Origin: Lolium rigidum
Lineage: Eukaryota > Streptophyta > Magnoliopsida > Poales > Poaceae
Direction: 5' to 3'
DNA: 64,000 nt
Assembly (NCBI RefSeq): GCF_022539505.1
Contig: NC_061511.1
Span: 35,722,620 to 35,786,619 of the forward strand
In this document: positions 33,316 to 45,357 of the stretch, in pieces
Layout: each line of letters starts with the position of its first letter
Position numbering within the stretch: position 1 is the first letter of the stretch
The notes under the pieces: generated by a model
What the model was told of the DNA's origin: nothing
Databases searched by the model: none
Seen by the model: the letters and a program-made list of their open reading frames with translations, nothing else
Position numbers and translations under genes: made by a program

Positions 33316-34295
33316 TGTTGAAATATTGGACCTACCCTTAGTGGCCCATACTAGATTTCAGATTTTCCTATAAATCTCAAAGCCCACATAGTGGAAGCCT
33401 TGTGAGTTTGAGCTCAAGTTGGTGGCAGCTTACTAGGGAGTGGCAAGAGGTGGGAAGTTTAGTCCCACATGAAAAGTTGGGAGGAAGTTAGACCACCTTA
33501 TAAGGTGGGTTGTTCCACCACTAGTAAGTGAGTGAGAAAGGAGTGCTACACGCGCGCGCTCCTCCTCCACCTCGCTCGACTCGTCCCGACGCGCGCCGCG
33601 CTCGTGGTGAGTGGATTGAGCCTCGAGCCAAGACTTTCCTTACTTTTTGCAGCTCAGGAAAACGAATAGAGTCCTAGACGGACGCGTCGCAGTTAGTCGT
33701 GCAACTTGGCGTGGCCCACGTTGCCTAGGGTTTCCTGAGCCTATATAATCTCCTGCCCGGCTAACGCAGAATCACATCTAATACACGAGTTAGGGTTTCC
33801 ACCTCTCTCTGCTTGCGCCGCCACGTAGCCTACTCCATCCCGCGCGCCGACGTGCATTGGCGAACGGGAGAGCGAGGTCTCCGGAACCACTCGTCCTTGC
33901 GATCCCGTACGGGAGAGGGCGAATTAGGTTTTTGGGAAGCGCTCGCGCGACCGCTCAAGCTCTTCATCACGGGTCGCCTTCCGTCCAAGTCGGGCGGTGC
34001 TGCCTACCGTCGTCTTCAACGCCGTCTACTTCGACTCGTCGTCCCTGTCGTCAATAACGTTGTCATCAACAACGTTACTGCTGCGACATCATCTGCTACA
34101 CTTCCACCGCCACCTCCACCAGATCGGTACGTGCGACATATCTCGATCTGTTTAGCGATGGATGCTTTACCATCCGTGCTGCTGCTACTCATGTTGATTA
34201 ATGCATCTAGTATGTTCGAGTTTCACATGTTAGTAGTTGCTGTCATCATGTTTTATATTCTGGAATTAATCATGGAAGTGCCTAATTTTCCAACA
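33316..34295 (+). repeat. 5' LTR of the copia element (980 bp)
   Basis: Begins TGTTGAAATATTGGACC and ends GCCTAATTTTCCAACA. It contains a TATA box (CTATATAATC, 33741-33750) about 125 bases before the GC-rich leader. It carries roughly 314 bases (about 33971-34276) missing from the 3' LTR. Confidence 0.92.
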
Positions 34296-34333
34296 ATCCA
34301 AAACCTAATTGTAGGCAATTTCCTGAGTTAACA

Positions 34334-37300
34334 ATGGCTGGTTTTGCTGATGCACTGAGGCCGGATAAGTTTACCGGTGTGCACTTTAAGAGGTGGCAGG
34401 TTAAGGCCACGCTCTGGCTTACTCATCCGAAAGTGTTCGAAGTTAGTGATGGTTTACCCGAAGGAACTATATCCGACCAAGATCGGAACAAGTTCAAGGA
34501 AAACAATACTCTCTTCGTCGGATGCGTTCCGAGTATTCTTGCCGATCGTCCGTGTGATGTGTACATGCACATAACGGATGGTAAAGAGCTCGGGATGCAC
34601 CGAATGCTAAATTCGGTGCAACCGATCGATGCGATGCAGTGAACCGTACATCATGGAGAGCTTCCATGACATCGGGATGGTGAACAACCGTTACGTAGTC
34701 GAACAAGTTCATGAGATACAAGTGCATTGCGAAAGAGCTTGAACTCCTTAAGTGTGCCTTACCCGACAAGTTTGTGGCTGGATGCATCATCGCTAAGTTG
34801 CCCCCTTCATGGAGGAACTTTGCCACAACTCTCAAACACAAGAGACAGGGAGATATCGGTTGAAAATCGATAGCGTCTCTTGATGTTGAGGAGAAAGCTC
34901 GGGCTAAGGATAATACCGAGAAAGGAGAGGGTCGGTCCTAGCGCCAACATGGTGCGTAAGAAACCCTACAGCAAGAACAAAGGGAATAACAAGCCCTCCT
35001 TCAATAAGCCTATGAAGACTACAACCTTCAAGAAGAAGAAGATGATAAACAAAGCAGATCCGAGCTGCTTTACGTGTGGAGAGACCGGCCACTTTTCTAA
35101 GGACTGTCCGAGAGAGGGCGACCGCAAGAAAAAGGCGAGGCAAGTCAACACGGTGACCGCTAGCAATGCTGATGGGTACGGTAATCTCTTTACTCGTTCT
35201 TTCGGTATTTCAATCTCCATGTTGGTGGATTGATACATGTGCTAATGTTCATGTGTGTGCCGACATATCCATGTTCAATTCTTACCGAGTCGCCCGGGAT
35301 TCTTCCGTCTTGATGGGGAATGGGTCACATGCTTCGTTCGTGGTGTTGGCACGGTAGATCTGAAGTTCACTTCGGGGAAGATCGTGCAGCTAAGGAACGT
35401 GCAAGCATGTCCCTACTATGAACAAGAATCTCGTTAGCGGCTCCCTTCTATGCGAGAGATGGGTTTAAGGTTGTTTTAGAGTCGAATAAATTAGTTGTTT
35501 CCAAGTTTGGACAATTTATTGGTAAAGGCTATGAGTGCGGAGGCTTGTTCCGCTTTTCGCTTTCCGATTTCAGTAATAAGTCTGTGAACCATATTTGTGG
35601 CAATGTTAGTGAACCAGTGTTTGGCATTCTCGTTTATGTCACATTAATTTTGGTTTAATGTCTCGGCTATCCAGTTTAAGTTTAATTCCGAATTTCACAA
35701 TTGCCAAAGGTTCTAAGTGCCATAGTTGTGTGCAATCAAAGCAACCTCGGAAGCCTCACAAGGTGGCCGAGGAGAGAAACTTGGCACCTCTAGAACTCAT
35801 ACATTCTGATCTATGCGAGATGAATGGTGTGTTGACAAAAGGTGGAAAGAGATATTTCATGACATTGATTGATGATGCGACTAGATTTTGCTATGTTTAT
35901 TTGTTGCGAACTAAAGATGAAGCTTTAGACTACTTTAAAATTTATAAGGCCGAAGTTGAAAATCAACTAGAGAGAAAGATCAAGCATCTTAGGTCGGATC
36001 GTGGTGGCGAATATTTTCCTAAAATCTTTGATGAATTCTGTGAGGAACATGGCATTATTCATGAGAGGACGCCTCCCTATTCACCCCAATCAAACGGGAT
36101 TGTCGAGAGGAAAAACCGCACGCTGACTGACTTGGTGAATTCCATGTTAGCCAATGCTGGTTTATCAAAGGCATGGTGGGGGGGAGGCTTTGTTGACTTC
36201 ATGTCATGTCCTGAATAGAGTTCCTAACAAGAATAAAGATAAAAAAAACCCCTTACGGGGAGTGGGCTGGGAGAAAACCATCATTTTCGTATTTGCGCAC
36301 ATGGGGATGTTTGGCGAAAGTCAATATTCCAATTACTAAGAAGTGCAAACTTGGACCAAAGACAGTGGATTGTATCTTTCTAGGTTATGCTCCGCGGAGT
36401 GTAGGATATAGATTTTTAGTAGTTCAATCCGAGGTACTCGATATGCATGTTGATACTATTATGGAATCTCGTGATGCAACATTTTTTGAGAATATGTTTC
36501 CTATGAAAGATATGCATAGCATTGCTAGAATTTCTACTGAGATAATTCCTGAGTCTAGTACATCTAATGAGTATTTGGAACAATCACATGAGAATGTTAC
36601 TGAGAAGGATGACAATGAAGCTCCTAAACGGAGCAAGAGACGAAGGATTGAAAAATCCTTTGGTGATGATTTCATTGTGTACCTTGTGGATGATATTCCC
36701 ACGTCCATTGCAGACGCATATGCATCTCCAGATGCAGATGACTGGAAAGAAGCTATCCATAACGAGATGGACTCGATTCTTTCTAATGGAACTTGGGAGC
36801 TATCAGAACGACCCCATGGATGCAAGCCTGTGGGCTGCAAATGGGTGTTCAAGAAGAAGCTAAGACCTGATGGTACTATTAAGAAGTACAAGGCGCGGCT
36901 TGTAGCTAAAGGCTACATACATCGAGAAGGCGAAGATTACTTCGACACCTATTCACCTGTCGCTAGACTTACCACCATTCGAGTACTACTGTCCATGGCT
37001 GCCTCCTATGGTCTTATCGTTCATCAAATGGATGTAAAGACAGCTTTTCTTAATGGAGAGTTGGAAGAGGAAATCTATATGGATCAGCCTGATGGGTTTG
37101 TAGTAAAAGGTGAAGAAAGAAAGGTGTGCAAGTTGTTGAAATCTTTATATGGCCTGAAACAAGCACCTAAGCAATGGCATGAGAAGTTTGACGTAAGTTT
37201 GACTTCGTAGGCTTTGTTGTCAATGAGGCAGACAAGTGCGTTTACTATCGCCATGGTGGGGGCGAAGGTGTTATACTATGTTTGTATGTGGATGATATTC

Positions 37301-38223
37301 TGATATTTGGTACAAACATGAAAGTAATACACGAGGTCAAGTCTTTCTTGTCAAAGTGCTTTGATATGAAAGATCTGGGAGAAGCTGATGTAATTCGAAC
37401 ATCAAGCTTATTAAGAACGAGAGTGGGATTACTCTAACACAATCCCATTATGTTGAGAAGATCTTGAGCCGGTTCGGCTATATTGATAGCAAGTCTTCTC
37501 CAACACCTTATGACCCCAGTGTGACATTGCGCAAGAACCGGAGGATTGCCGTAGATCAATTGAGATATTCTCAGATCGTTGGCTCACTCATGTACTTAGC
37601 GAGCGCGACTAGACCTGACATCTCTTTTGCTGTTGGCAAGTTGAGTAGGTTCATGTCAAACCCGGGTACTGATCATTGGCATGCACTTGATAGGGTCATG
37701 CGCTACCTATGTGGTACAATGAGTTATGGGATTCACTATTCAGGACACCCAGCTGTGCTTGAAGGATATAGTGATTCAAATTGGATCTCGATGTAGGCTG
37801 ATCTCTACGCCACTAGCGGGTATGTATTTACCTTTGGAGGTGGCGCAGTGTCATGGAGATCTTGCAAGCAAACCATATTGACGAGGTCAACTATGGAAGC
37901 AGAACTTATCGCTTTGGACACAACCACTCGTTGAATCAGAATGGTTGCGTGAGCTCTTGATGGACTTGCCTGTGGTTGAAAAACCTGTACCGGCAATCCT
38001 TTTGAATTGTGACAATCAAACTGTAATTGTCAAAGTGAACAATTCTAAGGATAACACGAAGTCATCAAGACACGTCAAAAGACGTTTGAAGTCTCTCAGG
38101 AAATTGCGAAACTCCGGAGTAATAACTGTTACATATATTCAAATAGATAAAAACCTGGCAGATCCCTTTACAAAGGGACTATCACGTAATGTGATAGAAA
38201 GTGCATCGAGGAGATGGGTTTGA
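34334..38223 (+). pseudogene. copia gag-pol, multiple frameshifts
   Basis: Gag starts at ATG 34334 (MAGFADALRPDKFTGVHFKR) and is shifted near 34640. A CCHC knuckle (CFTCGETGHFSKDC) lies at about 35065. A protease-like region WWIDTCANVHVC (about 35227) has Cys where the DSGA-type Gly/Ala usually follows. The integrase (35690-36210) has CHSCVQSKQ, HSDLCEMNG, LRSDRGGEYF and GIVERKNRTL. RT (36740-37200) has WKEAIHNEM, KYKARLVAKGY, QMDVKTAFLNGEL and, after a shift, CLYVDDILIFG (about 37281). RNase H has RPDISFAVGKLSRFM, then EAELIAL in another frame. The last ORF ends at 38223. It cannot encode a single polyprotein. Confidence 0.92.
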
Positions 38224-38788
38224 GACCCGTTGATGTTACACCATAGTGGTAACCCAACCTTTGTGATCGGAGATCCCGTGAATTAGGACCTGGGAAGAAC
38301 AAACTAGTGGTTTAATTGAGGAGAGTATTATGTAACCCTCTCTATGTGAAGATGCACAACTCTCAATTGCTGTAAGGCAGGTTGGCAAAAGCCTTAACGT
38401 GTTTATGTTGGCTATTTTAGCAAAGATGCTGTCCTACAGAGCATTCTTGAAGTAACACACCTATATGAGTCCGATTGTTAAACGTCGCAATCTATGAGAT
38501 TTGGGTGATCTCTAGTAAACTCATGAAGAGACCACGAAGTATGACGCATATGCTTCACCCGCGGGGTAGGCTACTGGTAGCCATGTACTGGTTATGACTT
38601 TGAGTGAAACCCTGTTCACGCAAAACTTGCAATTCAAGGCTTAGTCCATTTTTTCAAGTGTGAATGGATGTAGCTTAAGGTTCTAGGCGGAAGTTCAACT
38701 TAACAGTCTCCGCTGAAACACTGGTATATAAAACAAGCAGCGAGTATTGGTAAATCTCTAAATGGGGATTTGAGATCTGATGGGGGAT
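38224..38788 (+). other. copia 3' internal spacer with polypurine tract
   Basis: Non-coding stretch between the pol stop and the 3' LTR, ending with TCTGATGGGGGAT, the polypurine tract that primes plus-strand synthesis. Confidence 0.75.
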
Positions 38789-39454
38789 TGTTGAAATATT
38801 GGGCCTACCCTTAGTGGCTCATACTAGATTTCAGATTTTCCTATAAATCTCAAAGCCCACATAGTGGAAGCCTTCTGAGTTTGAGCCCAAGTTGGTGGCA
38901 GCTCACTAGGGAGTGGCAAGAGGTGGGAAGTTTAGTCCCACATAGAAAGTTGGGAGGAAGTTAGACCACCTTATAAGGTGGGTTGTTCCACCACTAGTAA
39001 GTGATTGAGAAAGGAGTGCTACACGCGCGCTCCTCCTCCACCTCGCTCGACTCGTCCCGACGCGCGCCGCGCTCGTGGTGAGTGGATTGAGCCTCGAGCC
39101 AAGACTTTCCTTACTTTTTGCAGCTCAGGAAAACGAATAGAGTCCTAGACGGACGCGTCGCAGTTAGTCGTGCAACTTGGCGTGGCCCACGTTGCCTAGG
39201 GTTTCCTGAGCCTATATAATCTCCTGCCCGGCTAACGCAGAATCACATCTAATACACGAGTTAGGGTTTCCACCTCTCTCTGCTTGCGCCGCCATAGCCT
39301 ACTCCATCCCGCGCGCCGACGTGCATTGGCGAACGGGAGAGCAGGTCTCCGGAACCACTCGTCCTTACGATCCTGTACGGGAGAGGGCGAATTAGGTTTT
39401 TTGGAAGCGCTCTGCGCGACTGCTCAAGCTCTAATTGTGCCTAATTTTCCAACA
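38789..39454 (+). repeat. 3' LTR of the copia element (666 bp, internally shorter)
   Basis: Aligns with the 5' LTR from TGTTGAAATATTGG to GCTCAAGCTCT, then jumps to GTGCCTAATTTTCCAACA. A TATA box (CCTATATAAT) is at 39211-39220. Confidence 0.92.
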
Positions 39455-39459
39455 AGGTA

Positions 39460-39745
39460 TTCCAGCCCAACAGAATGTTCACACAAAGCTTAGCGAGTTT
39501 TATGTTGTGCTGTATATGTGCATTCGCGACCAAACTTTTTGTCTTGGTTGTAATGGTGTATGAACATGGACGCTGAAACATTACAGGCTAACTGATATGT
39601 TCCATTGAGCTTGACTTCAAGGACCTTGGGCATCCATTGTTGGCTAGCTGGCGTTTGGCGAATCACAGTCTGTCTCGTCAGTGCAACAAGCGGTGAGAAA
39701 TCGCAGAAAATGACTTTTGTTGCCCTAATCAACAACACCTAATCC
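39460..39745. other. Short flank, unknown
   Basis: Host-type sequence between the copia and the MITE. A minus-strand reading (39490-39738) is open for 82 codons but has no recognisable domain. Confidence 0.4.
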
Positions 39746-39748
39746 TAA

Positions 39749-40023
39749 GGCTGGTCATAGTGGGGAGTAACTTAGACTATTAACATTTGTCATGTTATTA
39801 GTCTAGGTTACTACCTTCATAGTGGGTAGTAACTTATATGTGGTGTCATGCATTGTATCATTTATTATGTTGTAGACTCATCTTGCCTTGATGTGTGTGA
39901 TGTTATGGTAACATAGATAGTTACCACCTCACTCTCTTTCTTCATTTATTAGCATACCATATCACCAAAATGTCTTAAGATGTCGTGATGTTACTAGCTA
40001 TGTTACTCCCACTATGAGCAGTC
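39749..40023. mobile_element. Tourist-like MITE (275 bp)
   Basis: Ends GGCTGGTCATAGTGGGGAGT and GTTACTCCCACTATGAGCAG form imperfect inverted repeats, flanked by TAA (39746-39748, 40024-40026). Size, ends and duplication fit a PIF/Harbinger-type MITE common in grasses. Confidence 0.9.
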
Positions 40024-40026
40024 TAA

Positions 40027-40734
40027 CACATCCGGAGATTTTTTGTCGAGACTGGGCATCAGGAACATTATTAATGCTTGCACTATTGCTTGGAAATTAA
40101 GATCATTTTTTTATTCGTATGAAGAACCCTTTTGAGCAGAGTCAACGTACGTGTATGTTTAATTTGTTTTTGGCATATTGGGTTATGTACTCATGGACTG
40201 CAGTGGTTTTAGGCTCGTAATGCCCTTGTATGGCCATTAGTTAGCATAAGGAGAGCATGAAGATCACCTCATTCATTGGATCTATAAATTGAGGTGGCGT
40301 TCCATCTATGCATTAGTAGGGAGGATATGTTGGAACCACGTATAACTTTCTTTTGCCATATTAACTAGAGGATAGTTGGTAGGTTGGATAAAGCTTTTTG
40401 GACGTTGTGCTCCAGCAAGGAGCCAGTCTCTCCTCACCACCGGTCTCGATCAAGTTACTTGCAGCAAATAGGGCTCACATATGATGGGTTTCAAACAAAA
40501 ATATTCAGAATTGTCACATTATGGAACAATTGTTCTTAGAGTCTTGTTGTGATCTAATCGAGTTGTGATATAGAAATTATGGAATGTATCATTTGGGAAG
40601 GGAGCTTTCTAATCCTAGACATCATTTTGTATGTTTTTGGGATAGTTGCTAAATGTAGTCCATGTCGCGAAATAACGCCAAATGAGAACATGAGGCATCA
40701 AACACTCCAAAAACAGAAACATGCATCTACTCTC
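40027..40734. other. Intergenic stretch, nothing recognised
   Basis: No domain, RNA gene or clear repeat is seen. A TCTATAAATTGAGG word at about 40281 resembles a TATA region but leads to no supported gene. Confidence 0.45.
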
Positions 40735-41007
40735 TCACAACCTGGTTAACCCCTCCCACTCCTCTCTTAGCAGCCTATCTTGATATGAGCCACAATTTTG
40801 TCGGCTAAGTGTGCTGGGACTGTGATGATGATGTGTGTTCCGGAACACCTTTGTATGTTCTTCTAAAGACTGTAACCGGCTAGACAGACAAGCAGTAGTG
40901 CAGACAAGGCCATCAAACCACTTCCTGTCCTCCTCAACACATCGTATCCTTTCAGTGCTCCACCATTCCTCGATCATCTCGTTGTTCTCTGGCATTCTGT
41001 GAGCCAT
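40735..41007 (-). CDS. Small ORF of unknown function (90 aa)
   Basis: From ATG at 41007 the reading is MAHRMPENNEMIEEWW…, with a mildly acidic N-terminus and ending EEWEGLTRL before TGA. No domain is recognised. The upstream in-frame extension (to 41169) lacks a clear reason to be coding. It could be a gene fragment carried by a transposon. Support is only the open frame. Confidence 0.25.
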   Translation of the reverse strand: MAHRMPENNEMIEEWWSTERIRCVEEDRKWFDGLVCTTACLSSRLQSLEEHTKVFRNTHHHHSPSTLSRQNCGSYQDRLLREEWEGLTRL

Positions 41008-41169
41008 TGTGAAGACAAATAGAGGGGCGGGATTTTTTTTATTGTGAATCCGTTCCGGAGAAGAAAGCCATGAGGGAGAGAACGAAAACGACCTGCAGAG
41101 ACGAAAGTTAGGAGAGAGAACGAAAGCGACGTGAACTACGGTCCACCCACGCGCGAAAGGGGAAATCAA

Positions 41170-41780
41170 AGTTGACCGTTTTCTTTATTTCGATCGGACA
41201 ACTTTTTTTATCCGGGGATTTGATTCCTCGGAAGATGCTCAGTGATTTCCTTGTCATATACTATTTTTTTCCACCAGATATATTTTTAAACATATGGAGT
41301 TGTCTTGAATGGTAAAAAAGGTTCCGCCGAACCGTGGGTGCCTGCATGTTTAATTCACACTAAAACTGTAAAATAATTTATTTTTTTGAAGTAAAAATAA
41401 TTATAGAAAGGTCACATAGAAAATTGCTCCAAAATTTCTCAAAACATACTAAATTTTCATTTCCACTTTCTACATTGCTTTTTTTTTAAACCCACTTTCT
41501 ACATTGCTTGCAACATAGTACTGCCCGAAAGAAAATGGAGGGAATCATCCGTTGGTAAAAGAGGTTCAAACTGGCACCTACCATTTGGAGAAGAAATCTT
41601 TTATCTCTAAATAGCAATACCCCACTAGCTGATTTTCCTGCTCTCTCCTGTGTCCACGTCATCGTTTTTACCCCACGTACCGCGATGTAATCCACCATCT
41701 CTTCGCTGCTCCCTCCTTGACCCAAGTCAGCGCACGTCTAATTTAGTTTTGTTCCGAGCGAGCATGCCACGAGCAGGTTC
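41170..41780. other. Intergenic stretch with poly-T and AT-rich segments
   Basis: Contains two near-identical copies of ACCCACTTTCTACATTGCTT-like sequence around 41462-41510 and otherwise nothing recognised. Confidence 0.4.
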
Positions 41781-41788
41781 ACATGCAG

Positions 41789-42913
41789 CTCCGGCTGCGC
41801 ATTCGGTTAATTTGGTTAATTCGGTTCGGTTTATACGGTTTGTCGGTAAATACGGTTTTAATACTTCGGTAAATACGGTTTTGTACGAAAATACGGTTCG
41901 GTTTCGGTAGTAACCATTCAACTTCGGTTAGGTTTCGGTAATAACCAAATTAACCAAAGTTGACGCGAATTTTGTAATAACACGTAATTTTATGTTCAAT
42001 ATTTTTAGTTTTGCATATGGTATAACTGAACTAAATCTACTGCAACAAGACAAAAACAAAGAAGTGGTTCAGTTTTCGGCAAAATAGAAAAAAAAGCAGC
42101 AAAGCTAGTTTGGAACTTGCAACCTGTACGTTAAAATACTTAATATGCATGTTCAAACCAGTGTGACAGAACGATTTTCATTTAAGCATTGCACTTGGCG
42201 TCCTATAATAGTTATATGCATAGTTTGGTTGGGCGGGACATGCAATTCTGTGTCTTTTTTTCGACAAAGAGTATATATTAATATCAGAGATACCAATTAC
42301 ACCCAGCCTCTGCAACAACGCACTGCCCTAGCGACATTACGGATGCACACCGCCAAAAAAGAAAGAAGAATTACCAAAAAAGAAAAGCCCCGCTACAATG
42401 ATCTAATCTTTTAAACAACAGCACTAACACCATCATGACAGCACCAGAAGTTCAGCTTCTCCAAAAGCGACGCCTCCAAGAAGGTAACAGTGCACCAGCG
42501 CTGTCGTCACCCGATCATAGATCTTAGGTTTTCACCCTGAAGAAAATCCTCACTCTCAAAACAATGCCTTCAACAAGGACATTGCCAGTCACAACCAATT
42601 AAGACCAGACCTTGGATTTTCACCCTGAAAGGTAAGATTTTGAACTTCTCCTGTGCAGTCGCCCCCACTCGCATGCCGTTGCTCCAAAGACACCGATCAC
42701 GAAGCCAATTCCTCCTCGGTGTCTAGATGGCCAATGTTCGGTTTCATTCAGTTAACTGTTTTAATTCGGTTTTTTACTGAAATAACTGAATTTATAATGG
42801 TTATCTCTTTTGCTAACTGTAACCTAACTGAAAACTGAAAAAACCACAATTTTGGTTACGGTTAGGTTTTCTTCGGTTCGGTTTTCGGTTTCAGTTCGGT
42901 TTTGCACAGCCGG
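41789..42913. mobile_element. hAT-type non-autonomous element (1.1 kb)
   Basis: Eight-base duplications ACATGCAG (41781-41788, 42914-42921) flank it. The ends read CCGGCTGCGCA (left, after two extra bases) and TGCACAGCCGG (right), near-inverted repeats of the hAT type. Both subterminal regions are rich in CGGTT words (41806-41945, 42735-42903), a known hAT habit in plants. No transposase is present. Confidence 0.85.
42256..42729 (-). repeat. Non-LTR retrotransposon fragment inside the hAT element
   Basis: Starts with poly-T followed by CGACAAAGAGTATATATTAA, the antisense of a LINE-type tail, and continues with GACGCCTCCAAGAAGGTAAC and TTAGGTTTTCACCCTGAAG, wording typical of grass LINE 5' regions in antisense. 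The word GTGTCT at both edges may be the target duplication. The ORFs within are not genes. Confidence 0.5.
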
Positions 42914-44489
42914 ACATGCAGCCCACTGATACATCAGCCCATTACTCGCCCATTAATACTTTTTTCTTCCGTATTGACCTGGGCAGCCACGCGCTTTTAT
43001 CTTCTCCATAAAATCTCTCTGATGGCACATTCTCTTTCTCTTCCCCACCTCCACAAACCATTGCAATTCCACTATTCACGACCTCTAAACTTCCTGGTGG
43101 TCTACTACTTAATCCTTCCACTCCTCATCTCCAAATCTCCCACTCTCCACTCTCCTCCCTCTGCTTCCTCTTCCAACTCTCGATCCGTCTTCTTACCCCA
43201 ATGTGATCGGCAGCACGCCCTCCCGACAATTCAGCTGCTCCAGCAGTGACGTATACGCAGATCCTCCTATCAGCGAGGGCGCTTATTCTGGCCTAGACGG
43301 CTAGACCTGCTTCGTCAGCTGCCAGTCCGGGTATGTGTACTGTACTTGGTATGCAGAATCCCAATTCTCAAGTCTTACACAAGGGTGAAGATGATCGGCA
43401 GTGTTTCGAAGAGCGCAGAGTACCTACGTGCACATTTTTTCTATCGTTCTAACCTCATCCAGATATATGGTGATTCTTTTGATTGTTGTGGTGAGATTTT
43501 TTTTCATCTGACACATCTATTCCAACCATGTACAGGTTCTAATCCATGATTCCTATCACCCTGTCCCGGCATGATCTCATGGTGCTTCTGCCTCTGTAGG
43601 TTTGATTTTCAAAATATGCAGGCTAATGTATGTTCGTGTTGAATTTGTGAGCAGATTTGCAGAGCTAAAGGAATAGGTGCACAACTTCACATCCCGTGGC
43701 CAACATTTTACAATGGAATGAAATACTTTTGTGTGTTCTCTCCGATGACTTTCATCTCAAAAATGAAATACCCAAATCTTATATGCATCCGAGAATGGAA
43801 CAGGTCCTCATGTAATTGTTGTTAGATTTTCCGTCTTTGATTGATTTAGAAGTGCCTCGGTCCTAGATCTTTGATCTAATTACGCACATTTTGTTTGCAT
43901 AATTGTTCAAATTCTCTTCACTTACCAGCTTTCATTGTTACTAATTTATTATTCAGTCTATTTGTATCATTATTTTTTTAATTATGGAAATTTATAGTCG
44001 TAAGTTTGATAGTGGTGGTAAAAATATGGCAGTGACTCAATTTGTTTCTTTTTTTTGCGGTTGCCATTGTTCATAGATAAGAGCTGGCAGCACCACTTAA
44101 TGTTGTGCAATTTATCGTATCACATTAGGTCTCTAAATTGAACATCTAACTCCCGTATTGATGAGCTTTTACAGACTTGCATCGTATTTCGAAAAGAAAA
44201 AGTTGTTAATGCAAGCTCAGCTGATATGTCCATATCTTTTTGTGCGGGTCTGATATGTCCATATCTGATGATGAAAAGTATGCACTGGATGAATATTACG
44301 GGGTCATCATTTGACGTAGTAAATCAACTTCAATGCTGGAATGCTCGATCGCATATATGAAAAGATCACTTGCAGCAGCCTTTCTATACCATAATGAAGT
44401 TTTATTTATTTTGCTAAAAACTATTATGTTATATTACGTTCACCTTTTTTTGCCACAAATCCCGCCGCAACGCGCGGGGTATCATCTAG
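42914..44489 (+). mobile_element. Helitron-type 3' end (5' boundary not found)
   Basis: The sequence ending at 44489 has a short GC hairpin (CCCGC at 44461, GCGGG at 44474) followed ten bases later by CTAG and then T, the terminal signature of grass Helitrons. A TC start was not identified with confidence; candidates after an A exist near 43012 and near 40728. The body has a pyrimidine-rich 5' exon-like stretch (43020-43250) and AT-rich sequence, with no Rep/helicase ORF. The start coordinate given is only the right edge of the hAT duplication. Confidence 0.6.
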
Positions 44490-45357
44490 TATAACAAAAG
44501 CTACGTGCCATGATGCAATGATCTGCACCCACCAACACCAAACCAAATCATATCGTACCAAACCCCACGAGTATGTCCAATAAAATCATTTTCTCCCACA
44601 CATTATAAATAGCATGATTGCTTCCTTGTATATAAAATTATAGAGTGTAGTCATTCCGAAAAATGATGGATCTAGTGGATCGACTTCTTTGGCTAGATTT
44701 ACATTATCTTGTGATATGCATTTTCTTGCTAAAATTTGGAAAATTTAGCTGGATTATAGCTTTTTACTGGTTCCATAATTCAAATCTGAGTTCCAATTTC
44801 CAAAACGAAAATTTCAGAGTCAAATGGGTGGGTCCACATAACAGAAGACTTCCATTAGAAGGAGTAGAGGCTAGAGAGAGAGAGGAGGCTTCCGAGGGAA
44901 GATAGTTTTTAATTCGCAAAAAAAAAGAAAAGAAAAGAAAAAGTATTTTTTTTTTTTGAAAATGAATTAGGTAACATGTTGTATTTCTAAAGTGAATTAT
45001 TTGGCTAGTTAACAAAATCCCAACCACAATGATCCATGTTATTATATATACTCGAATTTGTTTTCTCATCACGTGTTGGCTGATGGGTTGATCCCAACGA
45101 CCAGCTTGAGTGAAATCACGAGATATTTCGTTATCTTTTTGTTTCTTCAAAGAAAAGAAAGAAAAAACAGGCAATCAATCACGAGGAGGAGAGAGAAAGG
45201 TCCATAATAAAAAGGCGTAAAGACTGTCCGCCTCTCTTTCCCCATTTCCCACTCCAGTGTCCCCGGCCGGCGCCCACCTACCCCACTTCGCCGGCGGCGG
45301 GAGGAGTCGTCGCCGGAGCCTCCCCCGCCGCCACAAACCGGAGCTGGGGCCACGAAC
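44490..45357 (+). promoter_or_regulatory. Upstream region of the XB3-like gene
   Basis: About 870 bases between the Helitron-type end and the ATG. It becomes C-rich (45230-45357) like a grass 5' untranslated region. A TATATATAC stretch lies at 45042-45050, roughly 310 bases before the ATG; whether it is the TATA box is unclear. Nothing else was recognised. Confidence 0.4.

Larger units (their letters stand above)
33316..39454 (+). mobile_element. Ty1/copia retrotransposon, full-length but decayed
   Basis: Two direct LTRs beginning TGTTGAAATATTGG and ending TTTTCCAACA bound an internal gag-pol in copia order (integrase before RT). Perfect duplications AGGTA flank the element (33311-33315, 39455-39459). 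A polypurine stretch (GATGGGGGA) precedes the 3' LTR. The LTRs are easily aligned but differ by point changes and one large length difference, so the insertion is not very recent. Confidence 0.95.
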
